From Acidimicrobiaceae bacterium (GTDB taxonomy: Bacteria; Actinomycetota; Acidimicrobiia; Acidimicrobiales; Aldehydirespiratoraceae), in assembly GCA_016845585.1 (NCBI GenBank), contig JAERSO010000165.1, forward strand, positions 1 through 64,000: a DNA stretch of 64,000 nucleotides, written 5' to 3'. Positions 9,474 to 18,926 of the stretch are shown here, one piece after another (position 1 is the stretch's first letter; each line of letters starts with the position of its first letter). Made by a program: the position numbers and the translations under genes. The notes under the pieces were generated by a model that ran no database searches, was not told where the DNA came from, and saw only the letters and a list, made by a program, of their open reading frames with translations.

Positions 9474-9550
9474 CGTGGCATATTCTACGGAACTCTGACG
9501 TGCGTCGATGGAAACATCGTACATGTGCGCGGCGAGCACAAAGGGGCCGA

Positions 9551-10342
9551 ATGACTGAACCACGGATGGAGACGGTCGACCTCGATGGTCGACAGATCAC
9601 CACCAGCACCTGGGGAGACGGCACGCCTGAGATCATCATGCTCCACGACGGCCTCGGCTCGATCGCCCAGTGGCGTGAGGTCCCGGCCACGCTCGCGGCC
9701 GCCAGTGACCGAACCGTGATGGCGTATGACCGGGCCGGCCACGGCGAATCCCTACCGGTGCCGAGTGGCCCCTGGCCCACGAACTGGCTGCACACCGAGG
9801 CCGAGCTGCTCGCCCGTTTGATCACAGCCGTCGGCGCCGACCAGCCCGTACTCGTCGGCCATTCTGACGGCGCGTCGATCGCCACCATCCATGCGGCGAC
9901 GACCGACCAAGCCGCCCCGATCGTGCTGTTGGCCGTGCACAGCTGGCTCGAACAGGCGGCGGTCGACCAGATCACACTGGCCCGCGAACAACCGGACGAC
10001 ATCGTTCCGCGGCTCGGTCGATACCACCGTCACGCCGCCGAGATGTTCGAGGCCTGGTCCGGAGCGTGGGTGAGCGAGGGGTTCTCGACGTGGGACATCC
10101 GCCCGATGATCCATTCGGTGACCTGTCCCACTCTGGTGTTGCAGGGGACCGAGGACGAGTACGCCACACAAGCCCACGTCGCGCTGACCACCGACGCCAT
10201 CGGCGACAACGCCGAAGGCAGGCTGCTCGACGGCCTCCGCCACAATCTCCACCACGACGCCCCAGAACTCGTCGTCGATTCGATCGTTGCGTTCATAGAA
10301 CGCACGCTGGGGACAGACCCCAACGTGCGTTCTCAGTCATAG
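9551..10342 (+). CDS. Alpha/beta hydrolase
   Basis: LVGHSDGASIATIHA nucleophile elbow; C-terminal codons lie in the hairpin. Confidence 0.88.
   Translation: MTEPRMETVDLDGRQITTSTWGDGTPEIIMLHDGLGSIAQWREVPATLAAASDRTVMAYDRAGHGESLPVPSGPWPTNWLHTEAELLARLITAVGADQPVLVGHSDGASIATIHAATTDQAAPIVLLAVHSWLEQAAVDQITLAREQPDDIVPRLGRYHRHAAEMFEAWSGAWVSEGFSTWDIRPMIHSVTCPTLVLQGTEDEYATQAHVALTTDAIGDNAEGRLLDGLRHNLHHDAPELVVDSIVAFIERTLGTDPNVRSQS
10297..10333. repeat. Hairpin with GGGGACAGACCCC core (REP-like family member)
   Basis: AGAACGCACGCTGGGG / CCCCAACGTGCGTTCT, one mismatch, loop ACAGA. Confidence 0.85.
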
Positions 10343-10994
10343 TCGTCGTGGCGGCGATCCTGGGAGCAGTCGGGCCTCTGGGGCCATCCGGCGGGTGAGC
10401 CCCCCACGCTTCCTGGCGGCCGTATGGCGTGAGGTCGAGGTACGTCCAGTGGCTGCGAGATGCTCCACGCCACGATCCTCGGTGAAATAGGTGCGGGACA
10501 CGTCGTCGCCGTCCCGCAGGAACACACTGACCACATGGTTCTCGTCGCCGTCGATCGTGGCCCCCATGTCGTCGTTGAACGACGTTCCCGCAGACGAGTA
10601 CCACGGGAGTTCCCAGCCCATTCGCTGCCGGTACGCCTGAAGCTTCTCGAGTTCGGCGAGCGAAACCAGGATGAACGAGACGCCGCGGGCATGGAGGTGG
10701 GCGGGATGGGACATGGCGTCAGTGACCCACAAGCACCTCACTCATACAGCCTTCGTCCCAGTCGGCGCCGAACATGAAGTGCTAGACGATGAGTTGTCGC
10801 CGGCCATCGAAGAGGTCAAGCAGCGTCCGCTCGCCCTCGACTCCGGTCAGCACATGGCCAGGATCGACCCGCGTCATCGGGAGCCGGCGCCGTGCGGCAT
10901 TCAAGCCGTCGAGTTCGCGCGTCAACGCCTTCTCGCGCTCGCGGAACTCGAGTACGGCGCGGCGCCACTCGAGATCATCGACGACGGACGGCAT
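10333..10994 (-). pseudogene. DUF899 family (thioredoxin-like) pseudogene
   Basis: LLDLFDGRRQLIV*HFMFGADWDEGC with TAG, then frameshifts into CLWVTDAMSHPAHLHARGVSF, SHWTYLDLTPYGRQEAWG and GSPAGWPQRPDCSQDRRHDDYD*. Confidence 0.85.
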
Positions 10995-11115
10995 TCGTTC
11001 GAGGAGGCGTTCATCTGGCGAACATACTTGCCGGGCATGTCATCTCGCGACGCGCCGGGCCGTCCGCCGACACGAGTGCTCTGATGAGTGTGCTCGACCA
11101 GCTGCCGGAGGTGAC

Positions 11116-12501
11116 GTGACGATTCGTATCCCGACGCTCGCCGCAGCCCTTCTCCTGCTCACGGCATGTGCCTCGGAGTCGGTCGAATCAGCGCCCGATC
11201 TCGACGACGACGCCACCGGTGAGCCCGTCACCACATCCACGGAACCGACCACGACCACATCGCCCGCGGACGCACCAGAGCCGACAGGCTGCGGCGAACC
11301 GATGGAAACCCACCTCATCGAGGGCCGGTTGACGATCCGAGCCTCGAACTCGGGCGGACCGAGCCGTACGAGGACGTCGCATCGTGGCTCGCCGCGGCGG
11401 AGGCCATCGATGATCGATTGACCGTCGAGGGGATCGGCGTGGGAAATCCCTTCCGGCTGTTCGGCGCTCGCGGCAACGACCTTCTTCGCGAGAACGACAT
11501 CGATCAGCTCTCCGTCGTCTTCGAGATCTCATTCCCACCGATCTGCGATGGCCCTCAAGTGCGAACGACGAACGCCATCAGCCAACCGGACGCCTGCACC
11601 TATGCCCGGATCGCCGATGACCACACGCCGGGGTGCGGAGATGAGTTCGAGCCTCGCCACGGCCATGAGTCGGCGTGGACCGGCAGCGAGCTGTTGATCA
11701 TCGGCGGGGCCGGCGGCACCTACGACGGTGAGCCACTCACCAGTGGACTGTCATGGTCGCCGAGTGTCGACGAATGGACGGCAATCGCTCCGTCACCCGT
11801 CGGGATCAACTACTGGCCGGCAACCCACGCCGCATGGGTCGAGGATCGCCTCGTGCTGGTCGGGACCGAACCGACGGGTGAGATTCGTGTGCTCACCTAC
11901 GTCCCCACCACCGACGCGTGGGGAGTGTCGGCACCGCTTCGCGAGGACCGCTACGGGGCCGGCGCGGTGGCCATCTCACCCACCACGGTGTACATGGTCG
12001 GCGGCTCGCTCAATGACCCACGTGACACCGCCTGGAGCTACGACCTGACCACCAGCCGGTGGGGCCAGCTCCCAACGCCCGGGATCGACCCGACAGAGCA
12101 GATGTCGGGTGTCTGGACCGGATCAGAGGCCATCTTTCAGGGCGGCTACTCCGGCCCCGGGCCGACCGCCGTCGTGGTGTGAGCTTTCCCATGCTCCGAG
12201 CCTCCAGCCATCGGGAAGCGAACTGATCTGGACAGGCAGTGTCGTCCTCGTCGTCGGCGGGAACGCCGGGCCGGACCACCACGACCGGCTCCAGATCTAC
12301 GACCCTGCCACCGACGTCTGGACGGTGCTCCCGCCGGCGCCGGTGTCGCCGCGCTGCTGGCACTCCGGGACCTGGACGGCGTCTGGCTTCGTGGTCCTGG
12401 GTGGCCTCGAAGTGTGTGGTGACCCGGGGGTTCTCGCCCGAGGCGACGCCGCGATCTACGACCCGACCACAGACTCCTGGTCCGGGCTGACACGGCCCTG
12501 A
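11116..12501 (+). pseudogene. Kelch-repeat lipoprotein, two frameshifts
   Basis: Lipobox VTIRIPTLAAALLLLTAC, then WTGSELLIIGGAGG, VYMVGGSLND, WTGSVVLVVGGNAG repeats in different frames; breaks near 11.33 and 12.17 kb. Confidence 0.7.
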
Positions 12502-12505
12502 TCCG

Positions 12506-12548
12506 TCTCTACCGCACACTGGGGTCTGTCCCCGGTGTGCGGTAGAGA
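12506..12548. repeat. Hairpin with GGGGTCTGTCCCC core (REP-like family member / terminator)
   Basis: 19-bp stem with one G-T pair, loop TCTGT. Confidence 0.9.
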
Positions 12549-12563
12549 ACGTTCCACATCTCA

Positions 12564-12591
12564 TTGACGTGATGCTTGGTATGTGTAGAAT
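12564..12591 (+). promoter_or_regulatory. Promoter of boxC (TTGACG-N16-TAGAAT), leaderless
   Basis: -10 ends 6 nt before ATG at 12598. Confidence 0.65.
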
Positions 12592-12597
12592 GTCGGC

Positions 12598-14265
12598 ATG
12601 ACCGAGCCGAGGATCGATTTCGCCACCGCGCCCGACAGGTATCGACACTGGTCGCTCGGCATCGACGAAGCGACGGCCACGCTCACGATGGCGGTGGAGC
12701 CGACGGCCGGCATCCGGGACGACTACGAGCTCAAGACGAACTCCTACGACCTCGGGGTCGACATCGAGCTCCATGACGCCGTCCAGCGGCTGCGCTTCGA
12801 ACATCCTGAGGTGAAGGTCGTCGTGGTCACCGGTGGACTCGACAAGATCTTCTGTGCCGGTGCCAACATCCAGATGCTCGCCGGGGCCAGCCACGGCCAC
12901 AAGGTCAACTTCTGCAAGTTCACCAACGAGACCCGCAACGGCATCGAGGACGCCACCGCGAACTCCGGCCAGACCTGGATCGCCGCCGTCAACGGCACCG
13001 CTGCCGGTGGTGGCTACGAACTCGCCCTGGCATGCGACGAGATCCTGCTGGTCGACGACAAGTCGTCAGCTGTCTCGCTGCCCGAGATCCCGCTGCTCGC
13101 CGTGCTCCCCGGCACCGGTGGCCTGACCCGCGTCGTCGAGAAGCGCCACGTCCGCCGTGACCTCGCCGATGCCTTCTCCACTCGCACCGAGGGAATTCGC
13201 GGCAGGACCGCCGTCGAGTGGGGCCTCGTCGATCACATCGCTCCAGCGAGTGCATGGGACGAGCTGGTGGCCGACCGGGCGACCGAGCGCGCAGCCGGCA
13301 GCGACCGCCCGCCGCACGGTCCGGGAATCGCGCTGCCCCCACTCGCCCGGACGATCGCTGACGACTCGGTCAGCTACAGCAACGTCACCGTCGCAATCGA
13401 TCGACCAACCGGAGCGGCGACATTCGTCATCACGGCCCCAGAGGCAACCCAACCGACCACCGGTGAGGAGCTCGTCGACACTGGCGCCGACGCGTGGATC
13501 CTCCGCACCGTCCGCGAGCTCGATGACGCGATCCTCCACCTCCGCTTCAACGAGGTCGAGATCGGTACGTGGGTGTTCCGCACGGAGGGCGACACAGACG
13601 CCGTGACCCGAGCGGAGGCGATCTTCACCCACGACGCCGATCACTGGGCCGTCAGGGAGACCCGACTGCTCTGGGCCCGCACCCTCGAACGGCTCGACGT
13701 CTCCGCGCGGTCGCTCATCACGATTGTCGACCCCGGCAGCTGCTTCGGCGGCACCCTCGCCGAACTCGTACTGGTCGCCGATCGCAGCTTCATGCTCCAC
13801 GGGACCTGGGAGGATCTCGACAATCCCCCTCCCCCGGCCACGATCCGTCTGACCGACGCCAACCTCGGCTGGTATCCGATGGCGAACGATCTGACCCGTC
13901 TCCAGACTCGCTTCTGGGGCCGGCACGATGCCTACGACACCGCCGCCGCCACCCTCGGCAAGGACCTGTTCGCCACCGACGCCGACGCGGCTGGGCTCGT
14001 CACCTTCACGCCCGACGACCTCGATTGGGAGGACGAGCTGCGCATCACGCTCGAAGAACGCAACAGCTTCAGCCCCGACGCCCTCACCGGCATGGAGGCC
14101 AACTATCGGTTCGTCGGACCGGAGACGATGAAGACCAAGATCTTCTCCCGCCTCACGGCATGGCAGAACTGGATCTTCCAGCGCCCGAATGCCGTCGGTC
14201 CCGAAGGTGCGCTCCAGCGCTTCGGCACCGGCTCTCGGCCCGACTACGACAACAAGCGAGTGTGA
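12598..14265 (+). CDS. boxC: 2,3-epoxybenzoyl-CoA dihydrolase (BoxC)
   Basis: Long crotonase-fold protein, KVVVVTGGLDKIFCAGANIQMLAGASHGHKVNFCKFTNETRNGIEDA; adjacent to boxB. Confidence 0.92.
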   Translation: MTEPRIDFATAPDRYRHWSLGIDEATATLTMAVEPTAGIRDDYELKTNSYDLGVDIELHDAVQRLRFEHPEVKVVVVTGGLDKIFCAGANIQMLAGASHGHKVNFCKFTNETRNGIEDATANSGQTWIAAVNGTAAGGGYELALACDEILLVDDKSSAVSLPEIPLLAVLPGTGGLTRVVEKRHVRRDLADAFSTRTEGIRGRTAVEWGLVDHIAPASAWDELVADRATERAAGSDRPPHGPGIALPPLARTIADDSVSYSNVTVAIDRPTGAATFVITAPEATQPTTGEELVDTGADAWILRTVRELDDAILHLRFNEVEIGTWVFRTEGDTDAVTRAEAIFTHDADHWAVRETRLLWARTLERLDVSARSLITIVDPGSCFGGTLAELVLVADRSFMLHGTWEDLDNPPPPATIRLTDANLGWYPMANDLTRLQTRFWGRHDAYDTAAATLGKDLFATDADAAGLVTFTPDDLDWEDELRITLEERNSFSPDALTGMEANYRFVGPETMKTKIFSRLTAWQNWIFQRPNAVGPEGALQRFGTGSRPDYDNKRV

Positions 14266-14269
14266 CGCC

Positions 14270-15685
14270 ATGGCCACCGTGGACATCAACGCCAAGATCC
14301 CGAACAATATCGACCTGGCCGGCGACCGCCGCCTCCAACGTGCCCTCGAACAGTGGCAACCGAAGTTCGTGCGGTGGTGGGAGGAGCTCGGCCCCGCCGC
14401 GTTCGCCCGCAACCCCGTGTACCTGCGCACCGCGATCGACGTCGGCCAGGAAGGCTGGGCCAACTTCGACCATGTCGAGATGCCCGACTATCGCTGGGGC
14501 ATCTTCCTGTCCGACAAGGAGAAGGATCGCAAGATCGCGTTCGGTGACCACAAGGGTGAGGATGCCTGGCAGGAAGTGCCGGGCGAATACCGGTCCGACC
14601 TTCGTCGCCTGATCGTTGTGCAAGGCGACACCGAGCCCGCCTCGGTCGAACAGCAGCGTCACCTGTCACTCACGGCACCGTCGCTGTACGACATGCGCAA
14701 CCTGTTTCAGGTGAATGTCGAGGAAGGACGCCACCTCTGGGCGATGGTGTACCTGCTCCACGGCTATTTCGGGCGCGACGGGCGCGACGAGGCCGACGAG
14801 ATGCTCGAGCGCCACTCCGGCGACGCGGACAATCCCCGGATCCTCGGCGCGTTCAACGAGCCGACCCCGGACTGGCTCTCGTTCTACATGTTCACCTACT
14901 TCACCGACCGCGACGGCAAGTACCAGCTCGCCTCGCTGCGCGAGTCGGCCTTCGACCCGCTGTCTCGCACCTGCGAATTCATGCTGAAGGAGGAGGCCCA
15001 TCACATGTTCGTCGGTGCCTCCGGAGTCGGCCGGGTGATCCAGCGGACCACCGAGCTGATGCGTGAACACGACACCGACGACGTCCACCAGTACGGCGGT
15101 ATCAATCTCGATGTGCTCCAGAAGTACATCAACTTCCACTACTCGGTCTCGCTCGATCTGTTCGGCTCGGAAACATCGACCAACGCGGCCAACTACTTCG
15201 CCTCGGGCCTGAAGGGCCGATTCCAGGAGGAGAAGCGCGACGACGATCATCTCCTGAAGAGCGTCTACCGCACCGTTCCCGACTGGACCGAGGATGGGAT
15301 CGGGGCCCGCGAGGTCACACAACTCGCGGCCCTCAACGAAACCCTGCGCGACGACTACAGCGAGGACTGCCAGAAAGGCGTCGACCGCTGGAACCGCACC
15401 CTGGAAGAAGCGGGAATCGACGTCACTCTCCGACTCGCGAGCACGTCGTTCAACCGCAACGTCGGCACGTTCCGTGACCACCACATGTCGCCCGATGGGC
15501 ACACCGTCTCCGCCGCCGAGTGGGAGGCGAACGTCGACGGCTGGCTTCCCAGCGAGGCCGATCGTGCCCACGTGCAATCACTGATGGTCGGCGTCTCCGA
15601 GCCCGGCAAGATGGCCGGCTGGGTCGCCCCACCCTCGCGCGGCATCCATCAGAAGCCCGTCGACTACGACTACGTGAGGGTGTGA
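14270..15685 (+). CDS. boxB: Benzoyl-CoA 2,3-epoxidase subunit BoxB
   Basis: PNNIDLAGDRRLQRALEQWQPKFVRWWEELGP; diiron motifs EEGRHLWAMVY and KEEAHHMFVG. Confidence 0.95.
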   Translation: MATVDINAKIPNNIDLAGDRRLQRALEQWQPKFVRWWEELGPAAFARNPVYLRTAIDVGQEGWANFDHVEMPDYRWGIFLSDKEKDRKIAFGDHKGEDAWQEVPGEYRSDLRRLIVVQGDTEPASVEQQRHLSLTAPSLYDMRNLFQVNVEEGRHLWAMVYLLHGYFGRDGRDEADEMLERHSGDADNPRILGAFNEPTPDWLSFYMFTYFTDRDGKYQLASLRESAFDPLSRTCEFMLKEEAHHMFVGASGVGRVIQRTTELMREHDTDDVHQYGGINLDVLQKYINFHYSVSLDLFGSETSTNAANYFASGLKGRFQEEKRDDDHLLKSVYRTVPDWTEDGIGAREVTQLAALNETLRDDYSEDCQKGVDRWNRTLEEAGIDVTLRLASTSFNRNVGTFRDHHMSPDGHTVSAAEWEANVDGWLPSEADRAHVQSLMVGVSEPGKMAGWVAPPSRGIHQKPVDYDYVRV

Positions 15686-15705
15686 CGGCCCAGCCGATCA
15701 CAAGG

Positions 15706-16425
15706 TCAGCAAAGCCCGAACCAGGGTTCTCGTTGCAGTTCTGACTCCAGCACCTCTCGATCGCCGTCGCCGGCCACGGCAGCAGTGAGCTCGACGGCCA
15801 GATCACGGTGCCGCTGTCCCGCGCTCACATCACCCGTGGCCGCGAGCGCCCGCGCCAGTGCCTCCTGTCCGAACGCGGCATCCCAGTCCTCCATCTCCTC
15901 GGGATGCGCCTCGATCAGCTCGAGACAGCGGCGAGCATGGCGCAGAGCGAGCCGGCCCTCACCCAGTTTCACCGCCATCCGGGCGATCAGGTGCTCGCCC
16001 CGCGCACTGTTCGCGTGATTGCCGACCTGGCGCCAGTGGTAGGCCGATGCATAGGCCGAGTAGAGCAGTGTCTCTCGCTCGTCGGGAGGCGTGTCGGGTC
16101 CGATGGTCGGATCCTCGATCGTGTCCCACATGCCGTTGTTGAGCGGCTCCCAGCCAGCGGTGGAGATCTCGCTCCTCGAACATGTGCTCGCCGACCGCGG
16201 TGTTGAGCTGGTGCCAGCCGTCAAAGCCGTACTCGCGTGCCAGCGTCGCCTGCGCATCGCGCAGCGTGAAGCCGGACAGCTCAGGGGTACCGACGGGTGC
16301 GACATCTGCACCCGCTCGATGGCCCCGGGGTCTCGGTTCACGACGAGCCGTTTCAGCTCCTTGGCCTGATTCTTCAGGTGCGTGATGTTGGCGTTCGCAG
16401 GCAGCGTTGGCGGTGCTTCGGACAT
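15706..16425 (-). pseudogene. Ankyrin-like / tetratricopeptide-like protein, probably frameshifted
   Basis: MSEAPPTLPANANITHLKNQAKELKRLVV then TLRDAQATLAREYGFDGWHQLNTAV in a second frame, then NNGMWDTIEDP...ALRHARRCLELIEAHPEEMEDWD back in the first. Confidence 0.55.
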
Positions 16426-16632
16426 GACGATCTTCCTTCCTGAGGCGGTGCCTCGACCCACGTCCGCTGAAGAGGGCAGAAAAGAAGATTCTGATTGGGC
16501 ATCAATATCGGGTGAGCTGAGCTCTTGCCGCGAACAGGAGACGCCCCGATGCGCTCTGGGGGCGAGGATACGTAGGACACTCGCGAGCGTCAAGACATCG
16601 CGCCGTCGCTGCAACGGACTCACGTCGCGGAG

Positions 16633-17517
16633 CTAGTGGGTGTTGCGGTAGCGGGCGGGCGAGACGCCGAGGACGCGCTGGAATGCCTGCCGCATCGTGT
16701 GCTGGCCGGCGAAGCCGGCGCTGGCGGCGACCTGAGCCGGTGACACCTCGGTGGTCTCCAGCACCTCTCGCGCCAGGTCGACGCGAACTCGTTCCACCCA
16801 TCGCGCCGGTGTCGTCCCGGTGTGCAGGCGGAACCTCCGCCCGAAGTTGCGCTCGCTCATCTCGGCGCGTTCGGCGAGCGTCGCGACAGAGTGGTCCCCG
16901 CCGGGATCGGCCTGAACTGCGGCGACCGCCGAAGCAATCCCGGCGTCGGTGAGTCGCGGAGGGTCCACGCGCTCACTGAACTGCGACTGTCCGCCCGACC
17001 GGTGGAGATCGACCACCAGGCGGCGGGCCACGGCCCGCGCCAGTTCGTCGCCGTGGTCTGCGGCCACGATCGCCAGCGCGAGATCGATGCCCGCGGTGAC
17101 ACCGGCAGACGTGAACACGCCATCGCTCGAGACGAAGATCTCATCGGCCACTACGAGGACGTCGGGATACCGGGTTCGGAGCTGATCCGCGTACGCCCAA
17201 TGCGTCGTGGCTCGCCGACCGGCGAGGATGAACGCGCCCGTGCAGACCGATCCGACACGCTCGGTTCGACGAGCCGCTGATGCGAACACCCCGATGAAGT
17301 CGCGGTCGGTGACGATCTCCGCGGTTCCCGTGCCCCCGACGGCCAGCAGGGTGTGCACGCCGTCGCCGAGCTCGCCGAGGGCGGCGTCGACGACCAGCCG
17401 CGGGCCGGCGCTCGAGCGGAGGACGAGATCCGGTTCGTCTCCGACCGTCACACACTCGTAGAGGGGAGATCCGGCGAGCGCCGCGGCCGGGGAAGATCGC
17501 GAATGCGACAGTGGCAT
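16633..17517 (-). CDS. GlxA-family AraC transcriptional regulator, N-terminus probably disrupted
   Basis: VGSVCTGAFILA, C-terminal AraC HTH (AQVAASAGFAGQHTMRQAFQRVLGVSPARYR); N-terminal VAFAIFPG is out of frame. Confidence 0.8.
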   Translation of the reverse strand: MPLSHSRSSPAAALAGSPLYECVTVGDEPDLVLRSSAGPRLVVDAALGELGDGVHTLLAVGGTGTAEIVTDRDFIGVFASAARRTERVGSVCTGAFILAGRRATTHWAYADQLRTRYPDVLVVADEIFVSSDGVFTSAGVTAGIDLALAIVAADHGDELARAVARRLVVDLHRSGGQSQFSERVDPPRLTDAGIASAVAAVQADPGGDHSVATLAERAEMSERNFGRRFRLHTGTTPARWVERVRVDLAREVLETTEVSPAQVAASAGFAGQHTMRQAFQRVLGVSPARYRNTH

Positions 17518-17639
17518 TCGCTGAGGAACCGATGCGAGTTTGGCGGAAATCCATCAATATCTGTCCTTGCAGCCACGCGATTGTGTCGTGAAGGATGGGG
17601 CAACCATCCATCGAACGAGGGAGCCCGAACGTGGCCTTC

Positions 17640-17900
17640 ATGGATCTCAAGCCCGGATGTGAGTGCTGCGACGTCGACCTGCCGCCCGAATCCCCTGACG
17701 CTCGCATCTGCACGTTCGAGTGCACCTACTGCGCAACGTGTGCCGCCGAGATGGACAACACCTGCAAGAACTGCGGCGGGAACCTCGTCCCTCGCCCGAT
17801 CCGACCGGCGGAAAAGCTGATGGATGCGCCGGCATCCACGGTGCGCTTGTTCAATCCATCCAATTGTCCGGCTCACGGCGAACGCGCGGCCAAGACCTGA
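17640..17900 (+). CDS. DUF1272-like zinc-binding small protein
   Basis: MDLKPGCECCDVDLPPESPDARICTFECTYCATCAAEM...CKNCGGNLVPRP. Confidence 0.8.
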   Translation: MDLKPGCECCDVDLPPESPDARICTFECTYCATCAAEMDNTCKNCGGNLVPRPIRPAEKLMDAPASTVRLFNPSNCPAHGERAAKT

Positions 17901-17936
17901 GCCTCGAGGACGCCTCGTTCGTCGCGAACCGACCCG

Positions 17937-18845
17937 TCAGATGTTGGCCAGCTGGTCAGCGCATGCGCCGGCGGCGATCTCGATGAATCGATGTGCGGCG
18001 GGTGGAAGGGTGTGCTGCGGGTTCCATGCGACGCCGAGCACTCGAGGTTCGATCGCCGGCGTGGTGGCACGAACCGCCACGTTGGGATCGCTCGTGTCGA
18101 CGGTGAGAAGGGGAACCACCGCGTTTCCGACACCGGCGCCCACGAGCGCTTGGATCGCGGCGTTGTCATGGGACCGATAGGCGTAGCGTGGCGTGACACC
18201 GACCCGTTCGAGACCGCGATCGACCCGAAGACCGCAGCTGTCATGAGCGGGCTGGCCGACCATGGGCGCTTGGGCCACGACGCTGAGGGGAATCGGTCCA
18301 GGAGGCGTGTCAGGGGGGACGAGCGCCACGTACGGATCTGCACCGAGATCTCGCTTCTCGAGCTCGTCGAGGACATCGCCCTCGACGAATCCCAGATCGA
18401 GCTCGCCGGTGATCAGCGCCCGTTGGCGATGGTGGTCGCCGGGGTCGCCCTCGGTCAGGATGATCTCGAGATCAGGAGCCTCGGTGTTCAGTCGTTGTAG
18501 AGCGATCGGGAGGATCCGCGTCATGATCGACTGGAACGTGCCGATCCTCAACCGCCCGCTGATCCCCTGCTCCAGCCTGGCGAGGTCGGCTTCGGCCTGC
18601 CCGATCTCTTCCAACAGCCGCTCTGTGTGGGTGAGGAGCACGTCACCCGCTGGGGTCAGCCGTGGCCGTCGGGGGCCGCCGGGGCGATCGAACAGGCGGT
18701 GCCCGGTGTGCTGCTCGAGCGACGCGACCTGCTGGGAGACCGCGGACTGGGTGAAGCCCAGTCGGGCTGCGGCCTTGCCGAAGGTCCCCTCCTCGATCAC
18801 CGCGCGGAACGCGAGCAGCTGTCGAACGCTCAGATCCGGCCACAT
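17937..18845 (-). CDS. LysR family transcriptional regulator
   Basis: LSVRQLLAFRAVIEEGTFGKAAARLGFTQSAVSQQVASLEQHTGHRLFDR. Confidence 0.95.
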   Translation of the reverse strand: MWPDLSVRQLLAFRAVIEEGTFGKAAARLGFTQSAVSQQVASLEQHTGHRLFDRPGGPRRPRLTPAGDVLLTHTERLLEEIGQAEADLARLEQGISGRLRIGTFQSIMTRILPIALQRLNTEAPDLEIILTEGDPGDHHRQRALITGELDLGFVEGDVLDELEKRDLGADPYVALVPPDTPPGPIPLSVVAQAPMVGQPAHDSCGLRVDRGLERVGVTPRYAYRSHDNAAIQALVGAGVGNAVVPLLTVDTSDPNVAVRATTPAIEPRVLGVAWNPQHTLPPAAHRFIEIAAGACADQLANI

Positions 18846-18926
18846 GGGAGAATGATAAGCGTTACCGATCACCAGGTCTGGTTTTCACCGCTTTTCACGA
18901 TATTGGACGGTCCCTACGGTTGACGT

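Noticed and set aside
12010-14463. Long minus-strand ORFs (296 and 465 aa) opposite the Kelch gene and boxC
   Set aside because: No recognisable domain; opposite a gene with strong family motifs.
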